From the NCBI GenBank assembly GCA_021804105.1, contig JAJZKP010000009.1, positions 1 through 32,130 on the forward strand: DNA of 32,130 nt. Reading direction: 5' to 3'. Shown here piece after piece: positions 1-9,593 of this stretch (position 1 is its first letter; the number at the start of each line of letters is the position of its first letter). A model generated the notes under the pieces. The model made no database searches, was not told where the DNA came from, and saw only the letters and a list, made by a program, of their open reading frames with translations. The position numbers and the translations under genes are program-made. This DNA comes from Microcaldota archaeon. Its GTDB lineage: Archaea > Micrarchaeota > Micrarchaeia > Micrarchaeales > CABMGC01.

Positions 1-1352
1 ATATACTGTAATTGTATTTCCAGTAGTTATACTAAAACTACCTGTAACTTGAGAACCCGCAGTACCTACAGCTGTAGTAACAGTGTTTCCACCACTCGCA
101 TCACTACTTCCTGAACCTCCTCCTCCGCCAATTAGAGTGTAGCTTATCGTGGCAGTGTTGGGTATGTTGGCAAGGGTGTAGTTCGTGTATATTGTATCTG
201 TGCACTGCACTGCCGTGCTCGTGAATGTTGCAGTCTCGGATGCTGAACCAGAAGGCATGGTCACACCGCATGTAGTAAGACTGTTCGAGCATGAGAACGA
301 GCCCGACCATGAATTGAAGGTGTAGCCTGAACCTGCTGTTGCGGTAAGAGTAAGCTGCTGTCCCGAGATATAGTTACCTGAGGAGCATCCAGATGATTCA
401 GGAATGTTTGCTGAGAGTGTTCCTGTTCCTGAAGTTGAGAGGGTAAGTTGGTGGCTGCTGGCTGAATTGTAGATGCAGCAGTTGTGCTTGGAGCTGAGAA
501 TGTATTATACCACGTGTCTGTATAAATTACATTTACGGGGCTACCTGAATACTGGTTGCCTCCATAATCGTTTGAGTTTCCATTGAGCGGAAACCATGCC
601 ACAAGATTCTGAAGATCCTGTGGAACCCCGCCAATACCCTCGGCATACAGAGACTCAGCATCGCTCGCGGAGAGTGATATATTGTATATCTGCACGTTTG
701 ATATCATCCCAGAGAAGAAAGAATCAGGATTATTCGAATCTCCCCCGCCTATTATTAATGGCAAGCCTGTTGCAGGGGCATAAGAACCACTCGTATCAGG
801 AGCACTGGCCACGCCGTCAGTATAAATTATTGGCGTCAAGCCATTATATGTTATAATATAATTCTCCCACACATTGAGATTTACATTCGCGAAGCCGCTA
901 TCGAATTCGGACCCAGAGGAAGTGAACATGGACATATACACTGTGTTGCCGGAACTTGAACCAAGGAATATCCACCCCTGATTAGGGCTTGAATACTTAT
1001 CCAGTGACAAGATGCGCGTATAGCTTGAAGGGTATGAAGTTGCATATACCCACAATGATATGGTGAATTGCGAACCTGTTTGGACATTGTTCGCAATTAC
1101 GTAGCTGTTCTGCCCGTTGAATTTAGTTACGAATTTCGGCTGTTCTCCAGTGCACGTGCCTTCTAGGGCTATGAACTGATTTGTATTGGGTCCGTTTGGC
1201 CTGTCTACGTAGCATGCGCCGGGCTGCAGCCTGGGGGCCTGTGTCAACCCATTGAATATGCCTAGGAAATAAAGCACCCCAAGCACCACTGCAAGCATGA
1301 GGATCGCCCAGCCATATGTTGATAAGTACTCCATTGCAGCTTGCAATCTCAT
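1..1352 (-). CDS. Pilin-signal surface protein with LamG-like domain, frameshifted, 3' end outside window
   Basis: Probable cell-surface protein. The N-terminus MRLQAAMEYLSTYGWAILML is a class III (type IV pilin-like) signal: a Gln at +1, Glu at +5 and a long hydrophobic helix, so processing by an archaeal prepilin peptidase is expected. Residues about 55-235 look like a LamG/concanavalin-type jelly roll (FTISLWVYATS, LVAWFPLNGNSNDYGG). The initial frame then degenerates. From about base 500 down to base 1 a different frame is open and protein-like: QLTLTATAGSGYTFNSWSG matches a divergent InlB B-repeat, followed by a Gly/Ser-rich stretch (GGGGGSGSSDASGG). A single-base frameshift therefore lies between about 504 and 440. 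I chose ATG 1352, 6 bases after GGTAGTG; ATG 1370 is the alternative. A TATA-like GGTTAAATAA lies near 1385-1395. Adhesin or pilus-associated function is inference. Confidence 0.7.
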
Positions 1353-1406
1353 TGACCCACTACCTTGCATTTAATACCACACAATTATTTAACCTATATG
1401 TGCTTT

Positions 1407-2936
1407 TCACGTTGTATTGAAATCAACAGCTGAGAGTGTCATGCTCTTCGTTTCGTATATCGGCAACACCGCAGGAGAGGGAATATGCCCAAGTTTTACC
1501 TGGTATGAGGTACGCGCCTGCCACGTTCCGCTGTTTACTATAAGTGTGCCATGGTAATCCGAATAGCCGTTCTTGTGCACGTGCCCCATATGCAATATGT
1601 CAGGCACTTCATCGATGATCATTGCGTCGTGCTTGCTTGGTACGATGGGGTTGTCACCATAAATTGGTGAAAGGTGCCTTCTCTTGAGCACTTCGGTCAT
1701 GGCTATCTCGGGTTTCGTATAGCTGCATCCTGGAATGCCCTGTATTATAGAGTCAAGCGATGTGCCATGGTATCCCAATACCTTCAGCCCGTGCAGGGTC
1801 ATCCATCCCGGCCCTGACACGAAATGTATATTGCTTCTGTTGAACTTGCCTATCAGGTCCTCGCCTAGCGAGGGCTGCGGCTCAGCCCTTCTCACGGCAT
1901 CATGGTTGCCTGGAAGCAGGAAGACGTGTATATAATCCGGTATTGCTGACATGAACTCTAGGAAGACCTCATATTGTTTGTGTATGTCCTTTATTGAGAG
2001 CTCCCTGTCCTGGTCCGGGTATATGCCTATCCCGTCTACAAGATCCCCGCTTGCTACTATGTACTTCACCTTCGCTGCAAGGGACCTGTTCTGTTCAACA
2101 TCCCCATTGAGCCAGGAGAGGAATCGCGTGAACTGTTTCTCCTGAAAGAGCTTGCTGCCCACATGTATGTCGGACATGAATGCTATTGCAATATCCTCTT
2201 CTGTATGCTTCCTTGCCCTGATCGGTATATCAGGCCATAGGATTGTGTTAGCTATTATGAAAGGTCCAGATATCTTACCGCGTATTGCTATAACCTCGTC
2301 ACTTACAATACGCTTAGATGATTCGAATATGCCTATCATGTCTCTGCTGCCCTCTTTGGACGGTTTTACGAAAAGGATCTTTGCAGATCCTGTCTCGTCC
2401 TCAAGCGTGAGGAGGACATGCCCATTCTTTGTCACTATCTTGTCATATACCATCCCCACCACGCTGACTTCCCTCCCAGAAGTGTACTGCCTTACATTGT
2501 CTATGCTGTTCAGCATGCTCCCAAGGCTTGTTCCGCGCACATTCCCGAACATGTCGCGCAGCTTTCCGAATCTATCGTTGAAATATGCAGTAAAGTCTGA
2601 CACGCTTGAGGAAGCTATGTCCACTTCAACGCTCCTTATCTTGTAATCTGCTTCTATGTCCTTCGCAGCGGGCCTGTAGTTTGTTGGTTGTACCACCTCC
2701 ACTTGTATGGGTTTCTTTTCTTCGGGCTGCGATTCCAGTATCTTTTTAAGCACTGTCTTATCTAGTATCCTGGCTCCCTGCGCTTTCTCGAAATGGGATA
2801 TTACCTGCCCCGCAAGCGCCTCAAGGTCTGCGCCTTCTAGGTCAGTATCAGCTATATCTGAGCTTACCATGACCTTTCCACTAAGCCTTCCTGCAAGGTC
2901 CTGAACAAGTTTAGCACTAGGCATTACCTCCTCCAT
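1407..2936 (-). CDS. polB: DNA polymerase D small subunit DP1 (3'-5' exonuclease subunit)
   Basis: Small, proofreading subunit of the archaeal replicative polymerase PolD; it pairs with the large catalytic subunit DP2, which is not in this window. An N-terminal helical region is followed by an OB fold (REVSVVGMVYDKIVTKNGHV) and then a calcineurin-like (Mre11-type) phosphoesterase domain. All metal-site motifs are visible: SDIHVGS, SGDLVDGIGIYP, LPGNHD and MGHVHKNGY. This predicts an active nuclease, unlike the inactivated eukaryotic B-subunits. About 509 residues is in the family range. The start is uncertain: ATG 2966 (10 residues longer), ATG 2936, or ATG 2924, which has GGAGGT directly in front of it. 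The gene has its own upstream promoter region and is followed after a short gap by the surface-protein gene. Confidence 0.93.
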   Translation of the reverse strand: MEEVMPSAKLVQDLAGRLSGKVMVSSDIADTDLEGADLEALAGQVISHFEKAQGARILDKTVLKKILESQPEEKKPIQVEVVQPTNYRPAAKDIEADYKIRSVEVDIASSSVSDFTAYFNDRFGKLRDMFGNVRGTSLGSMLNSIDNVRQYTSGREVSVVGMVYDKIVTKNGHVLLTLEDETGSAKILFVKPSKEGSRDMIGIFESSKRIVSDEVIAIRGKISGPFIIANTILWPDIPIRARKHTEEDIAIAFMSDIHVGSKLFQEKQFTRFLSWLNGDVEQNRSLAAKVKYIVASGDLVDGIGIYPDQDRELSIKDIHKQYEVFLEFMSAIPDYIHVFLLPGNHDAVRRAEPQPSLGEDLIGKFNRSNIHFVSGPGWMTLHGLKVLGYHGTSLDSIIQGIPGCSYTKPEIAMTEVLKRRHLSPIYGDNPIVPSKHDAMIIDEVPDILHMGHVHKNGYSDYHGTLIVNSGTWQARTSYQVKLGHIPSPAVLPIYETKSMTLSAVDFNTT

Positions 2937-2980
2937 TGCCCTTCCAGGAAGCAGCCACAAAGGCATATATCCTGAGAGCG

Positions 2981-3009
2981 GAAGATATATCGCGCGGAAT
3001 ATATATTAA
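2981..3009 (-). promoter_or_regulatory. Two TATA-like boxes upstream of DP1
   Basis: On the minus strand TTAATATATATT (3009-2998) and GATATATC (about 2990-2983) are archaeal TATA-like boxes. The first would start transcription near 2976 (next to ATG 2966), the second near 2960 (leader for ATG 2936). The rest of the 2967-3131 gap shows no gene. Confidence 0.5.
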
Positions 3010-3131
3010 TCCATCAAGCATTTTCTCCATGCGCTATAAACAGTGCGCCCTGCAACTGGCAGTGACTATGCGGGCTTGCGCTTTAAGCAAACCGGAATCA
3101 AGAGTTAACTGCGCACGCAAGAAGTAGGGTC

Positions 3132-3398
3132 TCACTCCTTTACGGATTCGAGCAGACTGAGTATGTTCCAGATAACAGTCCTCGCATAAGGAGGCAAGTT
3201 TATATCGTTGCTTATCTCGTCTATCTTATAAGTGGCCGCAGATGACCTAACGGAATAACCCGTACTGTCATTGAGCGCCTTCTTGGCCTCTTCCAGTGCA
3301 TTTTTAACGTTCCTAGGAACACTGTTGTCGCTCAGCAGTATGTCTATCTGCTGTTTTACCTGATTGAGCGTCTCGTCGAATTTTTTATCGTCTCCCAT
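3132..3398 (-). CDS. UPF0147 family protein
   Basis: Small all-helical protein of the archaeal UPF0147 family, whose function is not established. The C-terminal block, IDEISNDINLPPYARTVIWNILSLLES, is the family signature. I chose ATG 3398 (MGDDKKFDE) because GGTGAT sits 4 bases in front of it; GTG 3407 and ATG 3404 are in frame but overlap that ribosome site. The mature length of 88 residues is normal for the family. The gene has its own promoter (TATA at about 3468-3478) and a leader of about 50 bases containing a hairpin. It lies on the same strand as DP1 but is separated from it by about 165 bases. Confidence 0.85.
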   Translation of the reverse strand: MGDDKKFDETLNQVKQQIDILLSDNSVPRNVKNALEEAKKALNDSTGYSVRSSAATYKIDEISNDINLPPYARTVIWNILSLLESVKE

Positions 3399-3411
3399 GG
3401 CCATCACCTAT

Positions 3412-3426
3412 CCGAGCAAAGCTCGG
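3412..3426 (-). promoter_or_regulatory. Hairpin in the 5' leader of the UPF0147 gene
   Basis: CCGAGC AAA GCTCGG forms a perfect 6-bp stem with a 3-base loop. It ends about 5 bases before the GGTGAT ribosome site of the UPF0147 gene. A TATA box (GAGTATATAAAAAGG, minus strand, about 3466-3480) would start transcription near 3446, so the hairpin would be in the mRNA leader. Confidence 0.5.
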
Positions 3427-3495
3427 CCAACAACCTTTTTCAATACTTTTATTCTATGCAGTGCACCTTTTTATATACTCCCTTCTACCTTCAGA

Positions 3496-4665
3496 TTAGC
3501 CGCTATTATTGCCAGTTTTCCTGAAGGAAAGTACAAGGAGTATGAATGCAACCACTTGCATCGCAATGACATATTCTATAATTGAGCCGATCGAATAGAA
3601 AAGGTAGCCTACCACAACACCAGATACAAGGAATCCGAATCCATAGAACGCATTGAAAATGCCGAATGCTGAGCCGCGTTTTTCCGGAGATATCATCGTA
3701 CCAACCACTGCGCGCATCACTGTATCCTGCACACCTATTACCGCGCCATAAAAAAGGGCCGCCACAGCAAAAAAGAGCAGCCCTCCGCCTGCAAATAATA
3801 TAGGGATGAATATGGGAAGCGCCAGGCCCGCGTAAACCAGGTTCCTTCCTACCCTGTCATAAAGCAGCCCAAAGACGAATCCAAAGACACCCTCTCCGGC
3901 CATCGCCACAAGAAAGATGAGCGGGATCACATAAGCTGTTATTCCGGAGTCATTCGCTCCGTAAAGAACGAAAGCGGCCTGGTACAGGCCTGCCGCGCTC
4001 ACGGCTATTGCAACCGAATAAAGCATGAACCTCCCAGACGACATCGGGCTTATTGGCACATTCTTTTTCCTTGCAAGCTTCTCCCTGCCATAGTACCTGT
4101 ATGCCAGAAAGAGCACTATTATTGCTATGATTGCAGGTATTAGTAGAAATGAGAATGCGGTTTGATATGTCATCCTGTAGAAGAGGACCAGTGCCATGGA
4201 AAGCGGACCTATTATGGCCCCGGTCTGGTCAAGGCCTTCCTCTATTGCAAATGCCCTGCCCACCTTGCCCTTCGAAGCAGCATTTGAGATTACATAATCT
4301 CTTGGCGGAACGCGTATTCCGCGACCGAACCTCTCCAGGAATATCAATACCGCAGCGACAATATAGTTGCCCGCAAGCGCCAGGAGCGGCACTGCAAATA
4401 AGTTTATTGCATAGCCTACGAACATTATCTGCCAATAATTCCTGTGCTTGTCAGCGAACCTTCCGCTTACAAGCCTTATTGCGTAGCCTGCGAACTCGCT
4501 TACTCCAAGTACTATGCCTAGGAGAAGAGCGGATCCCCCGAGGGTTGCAAAATACTGAGGTATTATGCTTCTTGCCCCTTCATACGTGAAGTCGCCAAAC
4601 AGGCTTACGAATCCTATTATGACTATCAGCAGCGTCCCTTTTCCTATCCTTCTGTCAAGTTTCAT
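3496..4665 (-). CDS. Major facilitator superfamily transporter
   Basis: Integral membrane transporter of 389 residues with a hydrophobic pattern consistent with 12 membrane helices in two halves. The loop-2/3 MFS signature is seen as SGRFADKHRNYWQ (residues about 66-78), and its second-half copy as LLYDRVGRN (about 265-273). GRGIRVPPRDYVISNA in the first half resembles the drug/sugar efflux-like subgroup often annotated as a permease next to archaeal housekeeping genes. The substrate cannot be read from sequence. The start ATG 4665 lies 25 bases downstream of tRNA-Arg, so the gene may be read from the tRNA or tatD promoter. Assignment to the superfamily is firm; the role is unknown. Confidence 0.85.
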   Translation of the reverse strand: MKLDRRIGKGTLLIVIIGFVSLFGDFTYEGARSIIPQYFATLGGSALLLGIVLGVSEFAGYAIRLVSGRFADKHRNYWQIMFVGYAINLFAVPLLALAGNYIVAAVLIFLERFGRGIRVPPRDYVISNAASKGKVGRAFAIEEGLDQTGAIIGPLSMALVLFYRMTYQTAFSFLLIPAIIAIIVLFLAYRYYGREKLARKKNVPISPMSSGRFMLYSVAIAVSAAGLYQAAFVLYGANDSGITAYVIPLIFLVAMAGEGVFGFVFGLLYDRVGRNLVYAGLALPIFIPILFAGGGLLFFAVAALFYGAVIGVQDTVMRAVVGTMISPEKRGSAFGIFNAFYGFGFLVSGVVVGYLFYSIGSIIEYVIAMQVVAFILLVLSFRKTGNNSG

Positions 4666-4690
4666 TCCACTTCACGCGTTTTGCATGTCT

Positions 4691-4765
4691 CGGGCCCGGC
4701 GGGATTTGAACCCGCGACCATCACCTTAGAAGGGTGCTGCTCTATCCAAGCTGAGCTACGGGCCC
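4691..4765 (-). tRNA. tRNA-Arg (anticodon UCU)
   Basis: A full 75-base cloverleaf. The acceptor GGGCCCG/CGGGCCC, D stem GCTC/GAGC, and T arm GCGGG-TTCAAAT-CCCGC are all paired. The anticodon loop CTTCTAA gives UCU (Arg). The discriminator is G and CCA is not encoded. The anticodon stem has four good pairs, but the outermost pair (27-43) is G/A. The 5' end is only 8 bases after the tatD stop codon. A weak TATA-like GGTATTTTT lies inside the tatD 3' end. Confidence 0.95.
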
Positions 4766-4773
4766 GTCTGGGG

Positions 4774-5541
4774 CTATATGTGGAAAAATACCTTGGCATT
4801 CTCGGAGAGCGCTTCCGCCACGTCACCGAAGTCAAGCTTCTTTATGGATGATATGGTTTCTACCACTTCCCTTATGTCCGAAGGCGTCTTTCCTGCTACC
4901 GGAGCATCTGTCTCTGCTACCATACTACTTAAGTCTATCTCGTTTATGATTCTTTTCATGCGGCTCGAATAACGTGGCGGTATAGATATCATATGCCCCT
5001 TTCCCGCAAGGTATCTTGCCTGCTCCACGTCTCCTTCAAAGAAGTGGAACATAGCCTTCTCTGGCTTATGCTCGTCAGTTACCTTGATTACGTCGGCCAT
5101 CCTGCCACGCGAGTGTATGACAACCGGCACTCCAAGCTCGTTGGCAATGCGTATCTGCCTTATGAATGCGCTCTTCTGTACCTCAGGCGGGTTCTTCTCC
5201 TCAACATGTGAGTCAAGGCCGATCTCCCCTATTCCTATGAGCCTGGGATTGCTTTTTATCATTGCCACATAACTGTCTATATACTCGGATTCTGCTCCTG
5301 AAGAAGCAGGGTCTATCCCAACAACACCGAAGACGCTCAATATCTTAACAATCTTTGATGTAGCTTCATTCCCCTTGGCGCTTCCGCCAGAAGTTATTAT
5401 CGTTCTAACCCCATGCGAGAATGCATCATTTACTATCACAGATGCATTCTGGAACAAGTCAAGATGGCAATGCGCGTCTGTAAGCGGCGGGACCTCCTGT
5501 ACATACCTAACTTTCTCTATAGACTGCAGAGCCTGTGCCAC
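4774..5541 (-). CDS. tatD: TatD family metal-dependent hydrolase (DNase-like)
   Basis: TIM-barrel metal-dependent hydrolase of the TatD family, members of which are 3'-5' DNases or uncharacterised phosphoesterases. Motifs in order: DAHCHLD (residues 22-28, metal His pair), GEIGLD (about 99-104), VVIHSRG (about 139-145), MFHFFEG (about 164-170) and AETDAP (about 209-214). All metal ligands are present, so activity is likely. The length of 255 residues is typical. The start is GTG 5541, supported by GGAGGA about 6 bases upstream; a TATA box at 5583-5593 fits a short leader. The tRNA-Arg gene follows immediately. Confidence 0.9.
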   Translation of the reverse strand: MAQALQSIEKVRYVQEVPPLTDAHCHLDLFQNASVIVNDAFSHGVRTIITSGGSAKGNEATSKIVKILSVFGVVGIDPASSGAESEYIDSYVAMIKSNPRLIGIGEIGLDSHVEEKNPPEVQKSAFIRQIRIANELGVPVVIHSRGRMADVIKVTDEHKPEKAMFHFFEGDVEQARYLAGKGHMISIPPRYSSRMKRIINEIDLSSMVAETDAPVAGKTPSDIREVVETISSIKKLDFGDVAEALSENAKVFFHI

Positions 5542-5582
5542 TAAATCCTCCCATATCTGACAAGAATAGTGTCTAACTAAAG

Positions 5583-5593
5583 AATTTTATACG
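5583..5593 (-). promoter_or_regulatory. TATA-like box for tatD
   Basis: CGTATAAAATT on the minus strand lies about 47 bases before the GTG start at 5541, and GGAGGA (about 5546-5551) serves as ribosome site. The dnaJ stop codon is at 5618, so this short gap holds the tatD promoter and nothing else visible. Confidence 0.55.
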
Positions 5594-5617
5594 TTATTTT
5601 TGATTCGGCAAAACCAG

Positions 5618-6733
5618 TTAGAGGAATCCAAATCTCTTCTTGCCCTCCTCCTCTGAACTCCTGAACTTCTCAATAAGCTCCTTCTGCTGCTGGGTGATGG
5701 ATTTTGGTATGTCTATGCTTACAGTGATAATCTCATCCCCGACCCCTCCTCCGCGGAGCCTCTTTATGCCTGCACCCTTCAACACAATCCGTTTGCCCTG
5801 CTGCGTGCCCTGGTCTATAGTTAATTCCCTGTGTCCATCAAGAGTTGGCACTACTATCCTGCCGCCAAGCACCGCAGTGTAGAATGGCACTTTGGCTTCC
5901 GTGCGTATGTCATCACCGTCCCTGATAAATACCTCGTGTTTCAGTTCGTGCACCTCCACGTACAAGTCCCCATTTCCCTCAGCGCCATAGTCTCCCATGC
6001 CCTCAAGCCTGAGACGCATGCCTTCTGTCACACCTGCAGGAATCGCTACGCTTATCTTCTCCGTAGATATCACGCCGCCCTTGCCGTTGCATACCCTGCA
6101 TTTCTTATCGTAAATCCTGCCCTTTCCTCCGCACCTCCCGCACGTGGTTACGGTCTGCATCCTCCCGAAGAATGTATTGCTTGTAGTAACTACCTGACCT
6201 TTTCCGCTGCAATCCGGGCACTTGATAGTTTTGGATCCCGGCTCGGCACCTGTGCCCTTGCAGTTATCGCATCTCTTAACATGTTTTATTGTAATATCCT
6301 GCTGCGTACCTTTCGCTATCTGTTCAAGAGTCAGGTCCATCTTATACAGTATACTCTGGCCAACATCCCTCCTCCGAGACGGCCCCTGACCAAAAAAACT
6401 GCCGAATATATCATTCGGACCCATTCCCCCGATTCCGCCGAAATTGACCCCCATGTCCCTAAAGATCTGATCGAAATCGAAGTTCCTGAATATTTCCTCC
6501 TGGCTGTAATGCTGCCCAAATGCCGCTGGACCGTATGCGTCATACTGCTTCCTCTTCTCCGGGTCGCCCAGGACTGCATAAGCTTCGTTCACCTCCTTGA
6601 AGCGTTCCGATGCCTCTTTGCTTGGATTCCTGTCTGGGTGCAACTGCAAAGCAAGATTCCTATACGCCTTCTTTATCTCATCGGAGCTAGCGTCCTTCGG
6701 AACTCCCAGGATTTCATAATAGTCTCTTGGCAT
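5618..6733 (-). CDS. dnaJ: Chaperone DnaJ (type I Hsp40)
   Basis: Co-chaperone that delivers unfolded clients to DnaK and stimulates its ATPase. It has the full type I layout: a J domain at residues 1-70 with HPD at 32-34; a G/F-rich linker ([19 protein letters not shown]); four zinc repeats [24 protein letters not shown] and CRVCNGKG (about 135-200); then two beta-sandwich client-binding domains. The length of 371 residues is normal. The start ATG 6733 lies 5 bases after the dnaK stop, so the two genes are co-transcribed as the last genes of the heat-shock operon. Archaeal dnaKJ-grpE sets are thought to be of bacterial origin by ancient transfer (established knowledge). Confidence 0.97.
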   Translation of the reverse strand: MPRDYYEILGVPKDASSDEIKKAYRNLALQLHPDRNPSKEASERFKEVNEAYAVLGDPEKRKQYDAYGPAAFGQHYSQEEIFRNFDFDQIFRDMGVNFGGIGGMGPNDIFGSFFGQGPSRRRDVGQSILYKMDLTLEQIAKGTQQDITIKHVKRCDNCKGTGAEPGSKTIKCPDCSGKGQVVTTSNTFFGRMQTVTTCGRCGGKGRIYDKKCRVCNGKGGVISTEKISVAIPAGVTEGMRLRLEGMGDYGAEGNGDLYVEVHELKHEVFIRDGDDIRTEAKVPFYTAVLGGRIVVPTLDGHRELTIDQGTQQGKRIVLKGAGIKRLRGGGVGDEIITVSIDIPKSITQQQKELIEKFRSSEEEGKKRFGFL

Positions 6734-6738
6734 GGAAA

Positions 6739-8604
6739 TTACTTCTCTACCTTGAAGTTGGCATCAACAGTATCCCCATCCCCTCCAGCTCCTGGTTCCG
6801 GACTCTGGCCTGGCTGACCCGATTCAGGTCCCGGTCCTCCGCCTTCAGGTCCCTGCCCCTGACCGTACATACCCTTACCTATTTCTTGGAGTACGTCCCT
6901 CAACTCATCCATCTTCGCCTTCATCCCGTCGTAGTCTTCCTTCTCGATCACTTCCTGGAGTGCAGCCCTGGCCTTCTCAATCTTGTCAGCAAGCTCTTTA
7001 GGCACTTTATCCTTGAACTGTTTCACCGTGTGCTCAGTTGTGTATATCATGGCCTCGGCGTCGTTCCTGACCTTGACCTTCTCCAACTCCTTCTTGTCTG
7101 CCTCGGCAAACTCTTCTGCTTCCTTGACTTTTTTCTCGATGTCATCCCTGCTCATCTTGTTGGGCGCCACAACCTGCATGCTCTGCTCCTTCCCTGTAGC
7201 CTTGTCCTTGGCGCTTACATGCAGTATTCCGTTTGCATCTATATCGAAAGTAACTTCTATTTGGGGAACGCCCCTTGGTGCTGGTGGTATGCCCTGGAGC
7301 TGGAACCTTCCCAACGCCACATTGTCCTTGGCCATAGGCCTCTCGCCCTGCAGTATGTTTATATCTACTGCAGGTTGGTTGTCGTCAGCAGTGCTGAATG
7401 TCTGTGTTTTCTTGATCGGTATGGTGGTATTCTTTTCTATTATCTTTGTCATTACCCCCCCTAGCGTCTCAAGGCCAAGTGAGAGGGGAGTTACGTCCAG
7501 GAGGACTATGTCTTTCACCTCTCCGGTAAGCACTCCTGCCTGTATTGCTGCACCGAAAGCGACTGCTTCCATCGGGTCTACGCCGCGCTCTATCTTCTTA
7601 CCCAGAAACTGCTCCACATATCTCTGCACTATGGGCATTCTTGTAGGTCCTCCCACAAGTATTATCTTGTCTATGTCCTTTGGCTCCAGCTTAGCGTCCT
7701 TGAGCGCCTGTATAACGGGCTTTGTTGTCTTTTCGACTATGGGCTGCACTATATCCTCAAGTTTTGCCCTTGTGAACGAGTATGTGAAATGCACAGGGCT
7801 GTTGTTAGGCCCCATGGTGAGGAAAGGCAGGTTTATCTCGCTTGTAAGGGTTGTTGAAAGCTCTATTTTCGCCCTCTCCCCCGCTTCCCTGAGTCTCTGC
7901 ACAGCCTGCTTGTCGTTTGAGATGTCTACCCCCGACTGTTTCTTTATCTCCCCAAGCAGGAAAGTAACTATGGCATTATCCATATCTGTGCCCCCAAGCT
8001 GCGTGTCACCGTTCGTGGACTTGACCTCAAAGACACCATTCCCGAATTCCATTATAGTTACGTCAAGCGTGCCGCCTCCGAAGTCGTAAACCAGTATTTT
8101 CATGTCCTTACCAAGCTTGTCGACTCCGTATGCCAGTGACGCTGCTGTAGGTTCATTGACAAGCCTTACCACTTCCAACCCGGCGATTTCTCCCGCATCC
8201 TTGGTGGCCTGCCTCTGGTTATCATTGAAATACGCAGGCACCGTGATCACTGCCTTCTTCACTTCCTCTCCAAGGAATGCCTCTGCGTCCTTCTTTATCT
8301 TCTGCAAAAGTATTGCTGATAGCTCCTGTGGCGTATAATCCTTGCCGAATATCCTGTACTTGAAATCAGTACCCATCTTTCTCTTGAACGCATTTACCGT
8401 GCCGTCGGTATTCGCCACAGCCTGCCTCTTTGCCGGTTCTCCAATCAGTCTCTGACCATCCTTTGTAAATGCCACATAGCTAGGGAAAGACTTCCCATAA
8501 AGCGATGTACCTTCTGCACTCGGGATAAGCACAGGCCTCCCGCCTTCAAGTACCGCAGCAGCGCTATTTGATGTTCCCAAATCAATTCCTATTATTTTTG
8601 CCAT
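6739..8604 (-). CDS. dnaK: Molecular chaperone DnaK (Hsp70)
   Basis: ATP-dependent Hsp70 chaperone. The nucleotide-binding domain starts with [15 protein letters not shown], has [16 protein letters not shown] and [13 protein letters not shown]; the interdomain linker [15 protein letters not shown] is intact; substrate-binding and helical lid domains follow. The tail is Gly/Pro/Gln-rich and ends in FKVEK instead of the bacterial EEVKD-type tail. The length of 621 residues is typical. It sits between grpE (8 bases upstream) and dnaJ (5 bases downstream), so the three parts of the folding cycle are made together. Starts at ATG 8604 after GTGGTAAT. Confidence 0.98.
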   Translation of the reverse strand: MAKIIGIDLGTSNSAAAVLEGGRPVLIPSAEGTSLYGKSFPSYVAFTKDGQRLIGEPAKRQAVANTDGTVNAFKRKMGTDFKYRIFGKDYTPQELSAILLQKIKKDAEAFLGEEVKKAVITVPAYFNDNQRQATKDAGEIAGLEVVRLVNEPTAASLAYGVDKLGKDMKILVYDFGGGTLDVTIMEFGNGVFEVKSTNGDTQLGGTDMDNAIVTFLLGEIKKQSGVDISNDKQAVQRLREAGERAKIELSTTLTSEINLPFLTMGPNNSPVHFTYSFTRAKLEDIVQPIVEKTTKPVIQALKDAKLEPKDIDKIILVGGPTRMPIVQRYVEQFLGKKIERGVDPMEAVAFGAAIQAGVLTGEVKDIVLLDVTPLSLGLETLGGVMTKIIEKNTTIPIKKTQTFSTADDNQPAVDINILQGERPMAKDNVALGRFQLQGIPPAPRGVPQIEVTFDIDANGILHVSAKDKATGKEQSMQVVAPNKMSRDDIEKKVKEAEEFAEADKKELEKVKVRNDAEAMIYTTEHTVKQFKDKVPKELADKIEKARAALQEVIEKEDYDGMKAKMDELRDVLQEIGKGMYGQGQGPEGGGPGPESGQPGQSPEPGAGGDGDTVDANFKVEK

Positions 8605-8612
8605 ATTACCAC

Positions 8613-9176
8613 TTATTTTGTTTCTCCAGGATTCTCTTCCTCGTTCTTTTCCTCTACACTGCCATTCGACACGATGACAGATGCGGGTCTTAGCATGATC
8701 CCGTTTAATGTGTATCCTTTCCTCACAACTTCTAGTATAGTGCCCTCATTTTCTTTGCTTGCCTTGGCAAGCATTATCTCGTGTTTATAGGGATCGAATT
8801 TTCCGTCTGCCTCTATCTCCTTGAGCCCCAGGCCTTTCAGCGCATTCACAAGGTTAGAGTAAACGAGCTTTATGCCCCTATCCTTGCCATCGCTATTCAT
8901 TGCAGCCATAGCCAACTCCAATTCATCCAGGCTCGGTAATATCTTTGATATTGCCTCTGCTTTCCCTACATTCTTAGATCCTTCTATCTCCTTTGCAACT
9001 CTTTTCTTGTAATTGTCAAATTCTGCTGCGAGCCTGACCAGTCTCTCCCTGATTGCGTCCGCAGTTTCTTGACCCTCATTTTGATTGCCTTGTTCCTCTG
9101 TCCGTTCATCCTTGCTCTCCGGAGCAGCATTTTTCCTGGCTTCATCAGCGTCTTCTTCGTTCTTTTCTTCTGCCAT
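8613..9176 (-). CDS. grpE: Nucleotide exchange factor GrpE
   Basis: Exchange factor that releases ADP from DnaK. It has an acidic, low-complexity N-terminus, then a long coiled coil ([20 protein letters not shown]), a four-helix region and the C-terminal beta-wing ([20 protein letters not shown]), which is the family signature. The 187 residues are in range. I chose ATG 9176 (MAEEKNEED) because GGGAGAT lies 4 bases upstream; an in-frame start at 9200 would add eight residues. The 5' end overlaps the 3' end of the upstream regulator gene by 32 bases in another frame, which suggests translational coupling. Confidence 0.95.
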   Translation of the reverse strand: MAEEKNEEDADEARKNAAPESKDERTEEQGNQNEGQETADAIRERLVRLAAEFDNYKKRVAKEIEGSKNVGKAEAISKILPSLDELELAMAAMNSDGKDRGIKLVYSNLVNALKGLGLKEIEADGKFDPYKHEIMLAKASKENEGTILEVVRKGYTLNGIMLRPASVIVSNGSVEEKNEEENPGETK

Positions 9177-9588
9177 GAGTATCTCCCTCAAGTATCTCAT
9201 CCAGTTTCTCCGCCATGGCCATCATGCGCTGGAATTCGCGCATCATGTCCGCCTGAAGCTCCTCGAGAGTGCTTTCCATGTCTTCTGATCTCAGGTAATA
9301 CTTCCTCCCTTTCCTGACTACAAGGCCGGAATAGATGAACCTGTTAAGGTGGTATATTACTGTGGTGCGTGGAGCTTCCAGCTTGCTGTTTAGTTCCTTG
9401 CTCGTAACTCCGTCGCCTTTCCTGCTCCCGCTTATTATTTCCTTGAGCATGAAGGGCTCAAGACCCTTCTTCTCATCCGACAGGTCAAAAGCCTGCAGGA
9501 ACCACGACACGAGTGTATCAACATCTTCCTTCTGCGGCCTGCCAACCGGCTTTATTACCAACTTCTCTTCGGTTGCCATGGGATGCAA
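9145..9588 (-). CDS. Winged-helix transcriptional regulator heading the grpE-dnaK-dnaJ operon
   Basis: DNA-binding protein of 147 residues. After an N-terminal tail, VTSKELNSKLEAPRTTVIYHLNRFIYSGLVVRKGRKYYL (residues about 64-102) reads as a helix-turn-helix plus wing of the ArsR/MarR-like type. A C-terminal amphipathic helix (MESTLEELQADMMREFQRMM) probably dimerises it, followed by a very basic tail (GRRKERRRR). As first gene of the chaperone operon it is the obvious candidate repressor of heat-shock genes, analogous to HrcA/HspR in bacteria or Phr in Pyrococcus, but it is not recognisably any of these. Start ATG 9588 (or 9579) lies about 24 bases from a TATA box, suggesting a leaderless transcript. 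The repressor role is inference. Confidence 0.8.
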   Translation of the reverse strand: MHPMATEEKLVIKPVGRPQKEDVDTLVSWFLQAFDLSDEKKGLEPFMLKEIISGSRKGDGVTSKELNSKLEAPRTTVIYHLNRFIYSGLVVRKGRKYYLRSEDMESTLEELQADMMREFQRMMAMAEKLDEILEGDTHGRRKERRRR

Positions 9589-9593
9589 TAAAC

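Noticed and set aside
5831-6817. Open frame of 328 codons on the plus strand across dnaJ
   Set aside because: It is antisense to a fully convincing dnaJ, and its Cys/His/Pro-rich translation has no domain pattern.
6983-8089. Open frame of 368 codons on the plus strand across dnaK
   Set aside because: Shadow of dnaK on the opposite strand; Ser/Leu-rich, without motifs.
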